DNA of 64,000 nt from Bog-473 sp963781955 (GTDB lineage: Bacteria; Actinomycetota; Acidimicrobiia; Acidimicrobiales; RAAP-2): the NCBI GenBank assembly GCA_963781955.1, contig CAWAHU010000001.1:496001-560000 (forward strand), in the 5' to 3' direction. Numbering within the stretch: position 1 is the stretch's first letter; each line of letters starts with the position of its first letter. Below the pieces are notes generated by a model. The model was not told the DNA's origin. It made no database searches and saw only the letters and a list, made by a program, of their open reading frames with translations. The position numbers and the translations under genes are program-made. Positions 41,552 through 50,314 of this stretch are shown here, one piece after another.

Positions 41552-42208
41552 TCAGAGCGGAGGCGCGACGTCCGGCGTCGCCGAGGGCCTGAGCGACAGG
41601 CCGAGCAGGTCCTCGAGCTCCCCGAGCGCCACGTCGGGGTCGCTCACCTTGATGGTGAACATTCCCAGGGCGCGGGCCGGCTTGAGGTTCACACCGAGGT
41701 CGTCGAGGAACACGGATTCCTCAGGTGCAACCCCGACCGCTTCGCACGCGAGCTGGTAGAAGCGGGGGTCTGGCTTGCGCACGCCGAGGACGCGTGACTC
41801 GAGCACGGCGTCGAAGAGGTCGAACACGGCGGCCATCTCGCCGGAGGCGGCATGCCCGACCCGAGCGAAGTTGTTGGTCAGGCACGCCGTCTTGAACGTG
41901 GAGCGGCATGCCTCGACGGCGGCCACCATCTGCGGTCGTATCCGACCGGAGAGCATCTCGAGCACGACGCGACCATCGACGTCGTGGCCGAGGGAGCGGG
42001 CCTCGGCCGCCCACTGATCGCCGAATTCGTCGATGCTGATCTCGCTGCGCTCGAGCCGCGCCCACGCATTGTCGTCCGGGTTGGTCGCGTTCACGGTGCG
42101 GATGAACCCGGCTGGGAGCCCGCGCTCCTCCTCGAAGCGTGCGAAGGCTTCGAAGGGACTCGACGAGATCACCCCGCCGAAGTCGAACATGACCGCCCGG
42201 ATTGCCAT
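41552..42208 (-). CDS. HAD-superfamily hydrolase (phosphatase-like)
   Basis: A 218-aa hydrolase. Motif I is VMFDFGGVISS (nucleophile Asp; the usual general-acid Asp two residues on is Gly), motif II Thr is in ACLTNNFA, the Lys is in VRKPDPRFYQLA, and motif III is SVFLDDLGVNLKPA. The FDFGGV form matches the ACAD10/epoxide-hydrolase-N-terminal HAD group, where phosphatase activity can be weak. ATG at 42208 has GGGAGGGAG upstream. It lies near an SDR gene on the same strand, 110 bp apart. Confidence 0.88.
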   Translation of the reverse strand: MAIRAVMFDFGGVISSSPFEAFARFEEERGLPAGFIRTVNATNPDDNAWARLERSEISIDEFGDQWAAEARSLGHDVDGRVVLEMLSGRIRPQMVAAVEACRSTFKTACLTNNFARVGHAASGEMAAVFDLFDAVLESRVLGVRKPDPRFYQLACEAVGVAPEESVFLDDLGVNLKPARALGMFTIKVSDPDVALGELEDLLGLSLRPSATPDVAPPL

Positions 42209-42318
42209 GTGCTCCCTCCCGCCGGCCGGGAGCCGGTGGCCCACGTGCCCACCGCGCCCCTGTGCCCACCGCTCGTGGTCGCCGGAGCCGTGAGGCTAGC
42301 CCGTGGCCCTCGGCCGGG

Positions 42319-43074
42319 TCAGCTGGCGGTGAGGCCGTTGTCGATGGTGTACACGGCGCCGGTCACCGAGCGTGCCTCGTCGGAGGCCAGGAACGCGAAC
42401 AAGGCGGCGACCTCTTCAGGCTGAGCCAGGCCCCGAAAGCCGGCGATCCGCCGGGAGAGGTCGGCGTCCATGTCGGCCGGGAAGTTCGCCGTGGCCGCGA
42501 TGTTCGTGTTCGTCCCGGCCGGTGCGATGGCGTTGACCCGGAGGCGGGTCTTGAGGTACTCGACGGCGAGCGCGCGCGTGAGCTGGATCACGCCGCCCTT
42601 GCTCATGGCATACGCCGTCGCGTAGGGGATTCCCTGGAGCCCGGAGTTCGATGCGATGTTGATGATGGTGCCTCCTGTCTCCAGCAGATGGGGGATGGCC
42701 GCCTGCGACAAGAAGAAGTAGGAGTCGAGGTTGACCGCCATGAGGCGGCGGTACTGCTGACGGGTCATGTCCGTCGTGTGGCTGGCCAAGAAGATGCCGG
42801 CTACGTTCCCGAGGACGTCGAGCCGGCCGAAGCGCTCGACGCAGGAGGTGACCAGCGGCGCGCAGGCGTCGGCGTCGGCCAGGTCGGCCTGCTCGACGGC
42901 CAGGCCACCCGATGCGGCCTGGCGCGTGGCGTCGAGCCGCTCGGCGTCGATGTCGACGGCCAGCACCGAGGCACCCTCCTCGGCGAGCCGCAGCGCAATG
43001 GCCCGCCCGATGCCCGAGCCGGCACCCGTGACCAACGCCACGCGGCCGTCGAACCTGTCCCACCCCTGCGCCAC
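42319..43074 (-). CDS. Short-chain dehydrogenase/reductase
   Basis: A 251-aa classical SDR. NAD(P) motif TGAGSGIG near residues 17-24, NVAGIFLAS (NNAG equivalent), catalytic Ser in NIASNSG, and YATAYAMSKGG with Tyr-x3-Lys. The acidic residue in VDIDAERL points to NAD preference. C-terminus VTGAVYTIDNGLTAS is typical. GTG at 43074 has AGGAGG 8 nt upstream. Substrate unknown. Divergent from the SnoaL-like gene, 85 bp away. Confidence 0.92.
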   Translation of the reverse strand: MAQGWDRFDGRVALVTGAGSGIGRAIALRLAEEGASVLAVDIDAERLDATRQAASGGLAVEQADLADADACAPLVTSCVERFGRLDVLGNVAGIFLASHTTDMTRQQYRRLMAVNLDSYFFLSQAAIPHLLETGGTIINIASNSGLQGIPYATAYAMSKGGVIQLTRALAVEYLKTRLRVNAIAPAGTNTNIAATANFPADMDADLSRRIAGFRGLAQPEEVAALFAFLASDEARSVTGAVYTIDNGLTAS

Positions 43075-43159
43075 GGTCGACCTCCTGCCCTCGCGTCCGG
43101 TGTCCGGGCGGGAATGTAACACCCGCTCGGGCCGCCCACGTCGGCGCTACATTGCGGAC

Positions 43160-43603
43160 GTGGACGCGCAGGTGGTCGCCGACAAGCTCGAGATCCGAGA
43201 GCTCTTGTTCCGCTACGCCAGGGGCGTGGACACGAAAGATTGGGCCCTGCTGGCGTCGGTCTTCACCCCGGCGGCGCGGCTCGACTACACGTCGGCGGGC
43301 GGCCCGGTCGGCCCACGCGACGAGGTGGTCGGATGGTTGGAGCGGTCCCTCACGCCGGTGCGCGTCACGCAGCACTACATCACCAACATTGAGATCGACC
43401 TCGAAGGGGACCGGGCGCAGGTGCGAGCCATGTTCTACAACCCGATGCAGCTGCCCGGGATGGCCGACATGAGTGCCTGCGGCGGGTGGTACGACCATCT
43501 GGTCGTGCGCACACCCGACGGCTGGAAGAGCGAGCGGCTGGTCGAGAGGAACAATTGGTTCGTGAACCGCCCGGGGGGACCGGGTTCGGCCCACCCGACA
43601 TGA
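43160..43603 (+). CDS. SnoaL/NTF2-like protein
   Basis: A 147-aa protein of the SnoaL-like NTF2 fold. It begins with the helix KLEIRELLFRYARGVDTKDW, then FTPAARLDYTSAGGPVGPRD, QHYITNIEIDLEGDRAQVRA and a beta-sheet ending WYDHLVVRTPDGWKSERLV. Such proteins are polyketide cyclases, dehydratases or steroid isomerases, or binding proteins. GTG at 43160 chosen because it directly begins the domain. Divergent from an SDR gene, with which it may share a pathway. Confidence 0.8.
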   Translation: MDAQVVADKLEIRELLFRYARGVDTKDWALLASVFTPAARLDYTSAGGPVGPRDEVVGWLERSLTPVRVTQHYITNIEIDLEGDRAQVRAMFYNPMQLPGMADMSACGGWYDHLVVRTPDGWKSERLVERNNWFVNRPGGPGSAHPT

Positions 43604-43692
43604 CGCGCGGCGACGGCGCGGAGCGGTGTCACGCTGCTCGCCGTCGCTGTCCTCGACGGCGAGCCGGCTCGTCACTGTGACCCCGCGCGGCG

Positions 43693-44400
43693 TCAGGCGG
43701 CTGTTGTCGCCGGGGGTGCGGACGTCGGCGTGGAGGCTCGCGACCGTTCGATCCGCTCTGTGATGCGGGTGGCGGCGACCGGGACGAACAAGAAGAGCAG
43801 CCACAGGTAGGACGAGACCCATGGGACGGTCCAGGCGCACCCTATGGCCACGGCGACGACCGTCAGAAGCAGGATGGACCTGATCCGGCCCATGAGCTCC
43901 TCGTGGGCAGAGCGCGCCGCGTCGGACATGAGGTGGTGGTGCTCCGCGTAGCGCGAGATCCACTGTGTGGAGATGCTGAGGGCGGCGAGGTTCAGCCCGA
44001 ACAGCGTGATGGCGACCGGGTTCCCGCCGTAACGGCCGAGCAGGTCCGAGGTGAACGGCATCAGGGTCAGCGCCAGTAGGAAGCCGAAATTGCGCCACGC
44101 CAGGCCCTCGTGGTGGCCGCGCATGTTCCGCAGCACCCGATGGTGCACCAGCCAGAACTGGGCGATGATGAGGAACGCCACCAGGTAGCTGATGAGCTCG
44201 GGCCCGTCGACGTGCAGGGCGTGCCACAGCGTCCCGGCCGAGTCGGGGTGTTGCTCGAGTGCTTTGGTCGCGGGTACCTGCAGCTGCAGCACCAGCAGTG
44301 TGATGGCGATGGCGACGACGCCGTCGGTGAGCGCCAGGAGCCGGTCGATGCCGGGAACCGTTTCGTTCTCGTTCTCGTCCCGCGCTGCGGCGTCGCTCAC
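43693..44400 (-). CDS. TMEM175-family (DUF1211) potassium-channel-like protein
   Basis: A 235-aa membrane protein with six helices. The first helix carries RLLALTDGVVAIAITLLVLQ, a variant of the FSDG-x-x-A-I-x-x-T motif of TMEM175 channels (here LTDG). Later segments SYLVAFLIIAQFWLVHHRVL and GFLLALTLMPFTSDLLGRYG fit the family. GTG at 44400 gives a normal length; the frame stays open upstream, antisense to the propeller gene, which is not coding. Potassium selectivity is from family knowledge. Confidence 0.85.
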   Translation of the reverse strand: MSDAAARDENENETVPGIDRLLALTDGVVAIAITLLVLQLQVPATKALEQHPDSAGTLWHALHVDGPELISYLVAFLIIAQFWLVHHRVLRNMRGHHEGLAWRNFGFLLALTLMPFTSDLLGRYGGNPVAITLFGLNLAALSISTQWISRYAEHHHLMSDAARSAHEELMGRIRSILLLTVVAVAIGCAWTVPWVSSYLWLLFLFVPVAATRITERIERSRASTPTSAPPATTAA

Positions 44401-44529
44401 GACGGCGCGCTCGTCCCCGTTCACCGAGGGAGAGCTTCGCAGAACCGTCCGGCGTGATCGGGCACCGCCGTGCCGGCGATCGGCACCGGTATCCACGACC
44501 CGGACCGGGCTGGGTGGGACCATTTGGGT

Positions 44530-46665
44530 ATGCGCCGGATCCTGGATAAGACCGTGCCGCGGCATGCCGCCCCACGATCGGGGCGCCTGCGCCCCGACCA
44601 TTGGACGGCGTTGGCGGTCCTCTCCTGCGTGTCGGTGATCGGCGGGTTCGCCCTCGCAGGCCCGCTCGAGAGTGGCGGCGCCACCTCGGGTTGGAACGTC
44701 GCCACCGTCCCGGGGACGGGTGTCAACGACCTGCTCCTCGGGACCACGTGCGCGAACGCAGTCGAGTGCTGGGGTGTCGGCGTGTCGATCTCGAGTTTCA
44801 GTGGAGGCCCGAGCACCACCTACTCCCCGCTCGTCGAGTCCTGGAACGGCACCAGCTGGTCGCTCGCCGCGCCACCCGCGCTGCCGTCGGGTGACGGAGG
44901 GGGGATTTTCGACGTCGCCTGTGCGAGCGGGGCGGACTGCTGGGGAGTGGGCACGCTCATCGACGAGGCGTCGGGCCAAGGCAACCCGGTCGGGTCCCTC
45001 GTCGTGCACTGGAACGGATCCACGTGGTCCGTCGCGCCGAGCCCCACGCCGACCGGCGGCGGCGTGGCTGGCGCGATCCTGGAGAGTGTCAGCTGCGCGG
45101 CGTCGGGCAGCTGCATGGCGGTCGGCTACACGCTCGACGGCAACGGGACCCAGTTGACCGACCTCGTCGAGCACTGGGACGGCACGGCCTGGAGCATCGT
45201 GCCCGGCGCGGCGACCGGGCAGAGCTATGACCAGCTCACCGGGGTCCAGTGCCTCGGCGCGGACGACTGCTGGGCGGTTGGGAACACCGGACCGGCGCCC
45301 CAGAACTCGAACTTCCTCCCCATCTTCCCCGGGGGAGCCCCCAGCAACCAGGGGCTCGTCGAGCACTGGAACGGCTCGACGTGGGTCGTCGTGCCCAGCG
45401 CCAACGAGCCGAGCCCGGGGGGTGGGTACCTCTCCGGGATCGAGTGCACGAGCGACTCGAACTGTTGGGCGTCCGGCGCGGTCACCGACGGCAGCGGCCG
45501 GGCCTCGGGGGTCCTGATGGAGAGGTGGAACGGCGCGGCATGGGCCGATCTGTCCTCGTCGGTACCGACACCGTCCACGGCAGGCGGCGCTATCTTGAGC
45601 AGCATCTCGTGCACCGGCCCGACGCGGTGCTGGGCCGTCGGGTCCGCCGGCCAGTTCGGCGGCAACAGCGGGAACAGCGGGAACAGCGGCGGCAACAACT
45701 TCCAGCCGTCCGCCTTCGTCGAGAGCTGGAACGGTGCGAGCTGGTCGGTCGAGCCCAGCCCGGACGTCACCGCGCTCAGCTACCTGAACGGGGTGAGCTG
45801 TGTGACCGGCGTCGGGTGCGTCGCCGCCGGCTCGACCGCGGTCGACCTCGGCAACAGCGCCCCCTCGTTCCGACCCCTGATCGAACAGATGTCCTTCCCA
45901 CCGTCCTCCAGCCAGGGCCTCGTGCTCGGGGCTCGTGACGGCGGGGTCTTCACCTTCGGGACGGCCACCTTCGCCGGGTCCATGGGCGGGCAGCGCCTGA
46001 ACGCGCCCGTCGTGGGCATCGCGGGCACCCCGGACGGCCACGGCTACTGGCTGGTGGCCTCCGACGGCGGGGTGTTCTCCTTCGGCGACGCCGGGTTCTA
46101 CGGCTCCACCGGTGGCCTGCACCTGAACAAGCCCGTCGTGGGCATGGCCTCGACGCCCGACGGCCACGGCTACTGGCTGGTGGCCTCCGACGGCGGCGTG
46201 TTCTCCTTCGGTGACGCCGGGTTCGACGGCTCCATGGGCGGCCGGCACCTGAACGCGCCGGTCGTCGGCATGGCGGCGGCCGATCAGGGCGGCTACTGGC
46301 TGGTGGCTTCCGACGGTGGCGTCTTCACGTTCGGAGACGCCGGGTTCTTCGGGTCGGCGGGCGCGTTGCACCTCGACGCGCCGGTGACCGGGATGGCCGG
46401 CACGCCCAACGGGGGCGGCTACTGGCTGGTGGCTTCCGACGGCGGTGTCTTCACCTTCGGGAACGCCGGCTACCAGGGGTCGGTCCCCGGCCAGGGCATC
46501 GTCGGCCAGCCACCCGTGGTGGGGATCGCCCGGACACCGACAGGATCGGGCTACTGGCTGACCGGCTCGGACGGCGCGGTCTACGCCTACGGCGACGCGA
46601 CCTTCCTCGGATCCCTGGCCGGGCACCGGCTCGACGCCCCCGTCGTCGGCCTGGCGCCAGCCTGA
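44530..46665 (+). CDS. Secreted two-part repeat protein: Cys-paired propeller plus GYWLVASDGG repeats
   Basis: A 711-aa exported protein. A basic start and one helix (WTALAVLSCVSVIGGFALAG) serve as signal or anchor. Residues about 45-450 hold seven repeats of the form x-C-x5-7-C-W-A-V-G followed by LVE-x-WNG-x-x-W, so each blade carries a Cys pair. Residues about 465-711 hold six repeats of about 41 aa (GYWLVASDGGVFSFGDAGF), likely another propeller. A GNSGNSGNSGGNN insert sits in blade 6. ATG at 44530. Ligand-binding or surface role unknown. Such C-terminal repeats are frequent in Acidimicrobiia by my recollection. Confidence 0.85.
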   Translation: MRRILDKTVPRHAAPRSGRLRPDHWTALAVLSCVSVIGGFALAGPLESGGATSGWNVATVPGTGVNDLLLGTTCANAVECWGVGVSISSFSGGPSTTYSPLVESWNGTSWSLAAPPALPSGDGGGIFDVACASGADCWGVGTLIDEASGQGNPVGSLVVHWNGSTWSVAPSPTPTGGGVAGAILESVSCAASGSCMAVGYTLDGNGTQLTDLVEHWDGTAWSIVPGAATGQSYDQLTGVQCLGADDCWAVGNTGPAPQNSNFLPIFPGGAPSNQGLVEHWNGSTWVVVPSANEPSPGGGYLSGIECTSDSNCWASGAVTDGSGRASGVLMERWNGAAWADLSSSVPTPSTAGGAILSSISCTGPTRCWAVGSAGQFGGNSGNSGNSGGNNFQPSAFVESWNGASWSVEPSPDVTALSYLNGVSCVTGVGCVAAGSTAVDLGNSAPSFRPLIEQMSFPPSSSQGLVLGARDGGVFTFGTATFAGSMGGQRLNAPVVGIAGTPDGHGYWLVASDGGVFSFGDAGFYGSTGGLHLNKPVVGMASTPDGHGYWLVASDGGVFSFGDAGFDGSMGGRHLNAPVVGMAAADQGGYWLVASDGGVFTFGDAGFFGSAGALHLDAPVTGMAGTPNGGGYWLVASDGGVFTFGNAGYQGSVPGQGIVGQPPVVGIARTPTGSGYWLTGSDGAVYAYGDATFLGSLAGHRLDAPVVGLAPA
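46042..46460. repeat. Tandem near-identical 120-130-bp units in propeller gene
   Basis: ggctactggctggtggcctc recurs about every 126 bp (near 46042 and 46168) and with one change about every 123-129 bp thereafter (near 46291 and 46420). These are the DNA form of the GYWLVASDGG repeats. High identity between the first two copies suggests recent duplication or gene conversion. Confidence 0.85.
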
Positions 46666-46672
46666 GCGAGGG

Positions 46673-47475
46673 TCAGACGAAGTCTGAGCCCCCGTCGACG
46701 TTGACGCAGGCGCCGGTGACGTAGCCGTTGCGCCGGGACACCAGGTACGCCGTCAGTGTGGCCACCTCGTCGGGCAGGCCCGCCCGCCCGAGGTCCGCCG
46801 GCTGGTGGAAGTGCCGGTCGATCCAGGTCATCACGTCGTGCGGGTCGGAAGGGTCGAGACCCTCGGCCTCGAACAGCCCGGTCAGGTTCTCGGTGAAGCT
46901 CGCGGTCACGATGGTGCCGGGCGCCACGGCGTTGACCAGGATCCCTTCGGGAGCGAGCGTCTTGGCGAGGTTCTTGGCCACGCTGGTGACGGCTGCCTTC
47001 GCCGCCGTGTAGGCGACGAGAAGCGGGCTCTGTCGCTGGATCGAGTGGGCCGAGAAAATGGCGACGCGCCCCAGTCGGCGGCGCGTAGCAACGGGAGGGC
47101 GACTCGCACCGTCCGCACGCACGACATGGTGCCGAGGGCGAAGGCGGCGTCCCAGCCGGAGTCGTCGAGATCTTCGAATCGCGATGCGCCGGGCCCGATC
47201 GTGTGCACCAGGATGTTGAGCGCTCCCCAGCGCTCGCTGACCTGGCGGAACCCCTCGGCAATGGAACCGGGGTCGGTCATGTCCACGCTGATGCCGACAG
47301 CGTCGGGGCTGCCGAGCGCGTGCAGGGACGCCACGGTCTCGTCGAGCACGTCGCGGCCCCGGGCCATCACGGCCACGCGGGCTCCGTCCGCGGCCAGGAC
47401 CTCCGCCACGGCGCGGCCCATGCCCTTGCTCCCACCGGTCACCACCGCCGTGGCGTCAGCGATTCCGAGATCCAT
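46673..47475 (-). pseudogene. Short-chain dehydrogenase interrupted by one-base frameshift
   Basis: Two frames together make one SDR of about 267 aa. The first (47475 down to about 47070) has VVTGGSKGMGRAVAEV and reads to VALPLLRAADWG. The second continues exactly with RVAIFSAHSIQRQSPLLVAY, TAAKAAVTSVAKNLAKTLAP and ends VTGACVNVDGGSDFV. The shift lies at the C run 47069-47072 (GGGG on the coding strand); one more G would restore tgg ggg cgc. Catalytic Ser and Tyr-x3-Lys are in the second part (FSAHS, YTAAK). Either a real pseudogene, a -1 slip site or an assembly deletion. Start ATG at 47475. Confidence 0.88.
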
Positions 47476-47499
47476 GCCGACCTGCCTCCTTCTCGAGAG

Positions 47500-48732
47500 T
47501 CATCGCCCGAACCGCTTGCCGACCGCGAGCCGTCGCGCCGTGATCAGCGCCGCCCGTTCGGCCGGGGTCACCCGCCGGGTCGCCGGCGGCAGCGCGTTGC
47601 CCAGCTCGGTGAAGGGGACCCGTCTGGTGACCGGGACGGGCGCTGTCTCGGTGCGCACGCAGCGGAGGATGACGGGCCCCGCGCTGTGCCCGGCCGTGTC
47701 GAGCCAATTGGCCACGCCCGGGTCGTGGTGGGCGATGACGACCCGCAGGATCCCGTCGTGGTCCGCCCGGGCCTGGTGGCCGTTGAGGCTGGACTGGTGG
47801 CGCGCGTAGTCGATCGTCTCCCACCAGGGGTTCCCGAGCGAGAAACTCCAGTAGAGGCCCTCGGGAGGCGTCACCTCGACCACGAGCGCCTCGTCGGGGC
47901 CGAGCTCCCACGAGCCGATGACCGGCCGGTTCTCCGCCGCCGCCCCCATGGCGGTCCCGTCAAGTGGCGGGAGGAACGTGTTGGGCGTCTCGGGCCGGGA
48001 GAACTGGAGGAAGAAATCCAGGTTCGCCACGACGAAGTCGCCCAGCGCCACCATCTGCCGGGCGGCGACGGCCCGGGGGTCCTCCGGGGGCCGGCCCGCA
48101 CCGTCCGCTGCCCGGCCCAGCCGCTCGATGTGCAGTGAGGAGGCCACCTCGGTGTCCCAGTCGTAGAAGAAGTGCCGCACCACGAGCGCGGTGGCGTTCT
48201 CGGCGATGGGCAGCCAATTGCCCTCGTGGGGCTCGGCGGAGAGCACGAGGTCGACCTCGCCGCCCGGCCCCAGGGCGAGCTCGTCGAGCAGGACGTTGGC
48301 CGACGAGGCCATGCCGGCCATCGACTGGAGCCCGACATAGCGCGCCGTGCCGCGGTTCCCCCACAGCCGGTATGTCTCGCCACCCCGCAGCGGCGCGCCG
48401 GTGTAGATGCAGTCGGGGCAGTCCATTCCCCACTTGAAGACGTTGTCGACGCTGGACGGACGCACGGCGAGGAGGGGGTCGGGTTCGGTGCGCAGCGCCT
48501 GGTCGATCCCGATGCCCAGTAGAACGAGGAGGTGCCGGAAGCCGGCCGCCAGGTCCTCCGGGTTGCGCGGGACGTCGTCGGAGGTCACCACCTCGGCGGC
48601 CCGCCGCAGCCCGTCGAGCAGGTGGGACCAGGCCCGACCCGAGGCCAGGTCGTCCGCCGTTGCCTCCCCGGCTCGAGCCGCCTCGCTGACCGAGTGGGGC
48701 ATCCACGACGGGTTGACGAAGGCGCTGCTCAT
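47500..48732 (-). CDS. DUF1214-domain protein
   Basis: A 410-aa soluble protein. The C-terminal half has ETYRLWGNRGTARYVGLQSM and PPEGLYWSFSLGNPWWETID, as in DUF1214/DUF1254 proteins, a beta-rich family without a proven enzymatic role; many actinobacterial copies sit beside SDR genes, as here. The N-terminal half is helical. ATG at 48732. It precedes the frameshifted SDR by 24 nt on the same strand, so both were probably one operon, maybe for steroid or xenobiotic breakdown (inference). Confidence 0.82.
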   Translation of the reverse strand: MSSAFVNPSWMPHSVSEAARAGEATADDLASGRAWSHLLDGLRRAAEVVTSDDVPRNPEDLAAGFRHLLVLLGIGIDQALRTEPDPLLAVRPSSVDNVFKWGMDCPDCIYTGAPLRGGETYRLWGNRGTARYVGLQSMAGMASSANVLLDELALGPGGEVDLVLSAEPHEGNWLPIAENATALVVRHFFYDWDTEVASSLHIERLGRAADGAGRPPEDPRAVAARQMVALGDFVVANLDFFLQFSRPETPNTFLPPLDGTAMGAAAENRPVIGSWELGPDEALVVEVTPPEGLYWSFSLGNPWWETIDYARHQSSLNGHQARADHDGILRVVIAHHDPGVANWLDTAGHSAGPVILRCVRTETAPVPVTRRVPFTELGNALPPATRRVTPAERAALITARRLAVGKRFGR

Positions 48733-49014
48733 CTCGTGCTCCGCGCACGCGTGTGATCGTTCTGCTGCACTACCACGACGGCCCCCACTGCGCTCGGTGT
48801 CGGGTCATGCTCGCCCACACCTCGAGGGCCGTCAATTGCCGGCGGTCCCGGGGGCCCGGCGGGTCCGGCAGTCCCGGCGGTCCTGCTGGTCGCGGGGCGC
48901 GGCGAGTTCCGGCAGTCACCCGGTCCGGGAACCGGGCCGCGTAGCGTGTGGTGCGGGAGGTGGCTGGCGTGCCGCAGCGGGTGCCGGGGAGGGCGTGGGG
49001 CGCGTGATCGTCGC
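48733..49014. other. Non-coding divergent region, DUF1214 / antiporter
   Basis: 282 bp. Pro/Gly-biased short frames exist but have no start context or family likeness. No promoter, repeat or RNA signal can be named. Confidence 0.45.
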
Positions 49015-50282
49015 ATGATCGCGTCGGCAGTACCGTCCCTCGTGCTCATCGCCGTGGCAGCGGTGCTGGCCCCGATCGTCGCCGAGGCCACGCGGCGGCT
49101 GCTCCCGGTGCCCGAGGTCGTGATCCAGATCCTGCTCGGGATCCTGCTCGGGCCCTACGTGCTCAACCTGGTGCACCCCAACACGATCATCACTGCGCTG
49201 TCGGATTTCGGCCTGACCTTCCTCATGTTCCTGGCCGGCACCGAGCTCGACCTGGCGACGAGCGCCAGGGCCGTCTTGGGCGCGCCGCAAGCTCCTGGGG
49301 GGTCTCGGTGCTCCTGGCCCTGGCCGTCGGGGCGGTGCTGCACGGCACCGGCCTCGTCCTCGACTCGGTGATCGTGGGCCTGTGCCTCACCACGACCGCG
49401 CTCGGCACGCTCCTGCCCGTGCTGCGCGACGCCGGACTGCTGCGCACTGCCCTCGGGCCGGTGGTCCTCTCCGTCGGATCGGTCGGCGAGTTCGGACCGA
49501 TCGTGGCCGTGGCCGTCCTGTTGACGAGCCGGGACGTCGGGGTCACGGTGTTCCTCCTGGTCGTCTTCGTGGCCGTGGCCGCCGCGGCGGCCACGCTGGC
49601 CGTGCAGGTGCACCCGCCGCGCTTCGTCGCCCTGATGCGCCGGCACCTGCACTCCACCTCGCAGCTGCCGGTGCGGATCTCGGTGCTGCTCGTCATGCTG
49701 CTCGTGTACCTGGCGGTCAAGCTCAACCTCGACGTGCTCCTCGGTGCCTTCGCCGCCGGGGTGGTGGTCCGGCTCATCATCCCCGGCGAGGACAGCCCGC
49801 AGGTGGTCAGCAAGCTCGAGGCCATCGGCTTCGGCTTCCTGATCCCGATCTTCTTCATTGAGAGCGGCGTCACGTTCGACCTCCACGCGCTGATCCACCG
49901 GCCCAAGGTGCTGCTCCTCGTGCCGGTGTTCACCGCGCTGTTCCCGCTGACGCGTGGCCTGCCGACCTGGGCCTTCTTCCGCAGCGTCCTCGGGCGATTC
50001 GAGGCGCGCTCGATCGCCGTGCTCTCGGCCACAGGTCTCCCCCTGATCGTGGTCATCACGACGCTGGGCGTGGACGAGCACCGGATGCGGCCCCAGAACG
50101 CGGCTGCCCTGGTGGCCGCGGGGATGCTCTCTGTGTTGCTCTATCCGCTCATCGGCATGCGGCTGCTGGCCGGTCAGGGCCGCCCGGGCGCTGCGCCGGG
50201 TCGGCCAGGGACGCCCGGGCGTCGCGAGCAGTCGCAGCAATCGCAGCAGTCAGAGCGGTCGGAGCAGCCCGACGACACGTGA
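49015..50282 (+). pseudogene. Cation/proton antiporter (Kef/NhaP-type) interrupted by one-base frameshift
   Basis: Two overlapping frames form one CPA-type antiporter of about 421 aa. The first (from ATG 49015) has LVLIAVAAVLAPIVAEATRR, VVIQILLGILLGPYVLNL and LSDFGLTFLMFLAGTELDLA. The second continues SVLLALAVGAVLHGTGLVLD to the end with VGEFGPIVAVAVLL, LGAFAAGVVVRLIIPGEDSP and FFIESGVTFDL. The break lies between 49270 and 49302, with GGG (49278-49280) or G6 (49297-49302) as candidate sites; one extra G restores the frame. The tail is Gln/Ser-rich. It may be functional if the break is a sequencing error. Confidence 0.87.
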
Positions 50283-50314
50283 AGTCCCACGAGGGGTCTC
50301 CCGTGCCTGTGGGG

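Noticed and set aside
44401..46626. Upstream extension of the TMEM175-like gene
   Set aside because: It would be antisense to the repeat protein and is low-complexity; GTG at 44400 gives the family's normal length.
46042..46660. CRISPR-like regular repeats
   Set aside because: The 120-130-bp periodicity is coding, encoding 41-residue protein repeats with conserved frame, and no cas genes are present.
46673..47475. Programmed -1 frameshift in the SDR as a real regulatory device
   Set aside because: Possible but not supported: no stimulatory structure is evident, SDRs are not known for this, and a nearly identical break in the antiporter favours a sequence error or decay.
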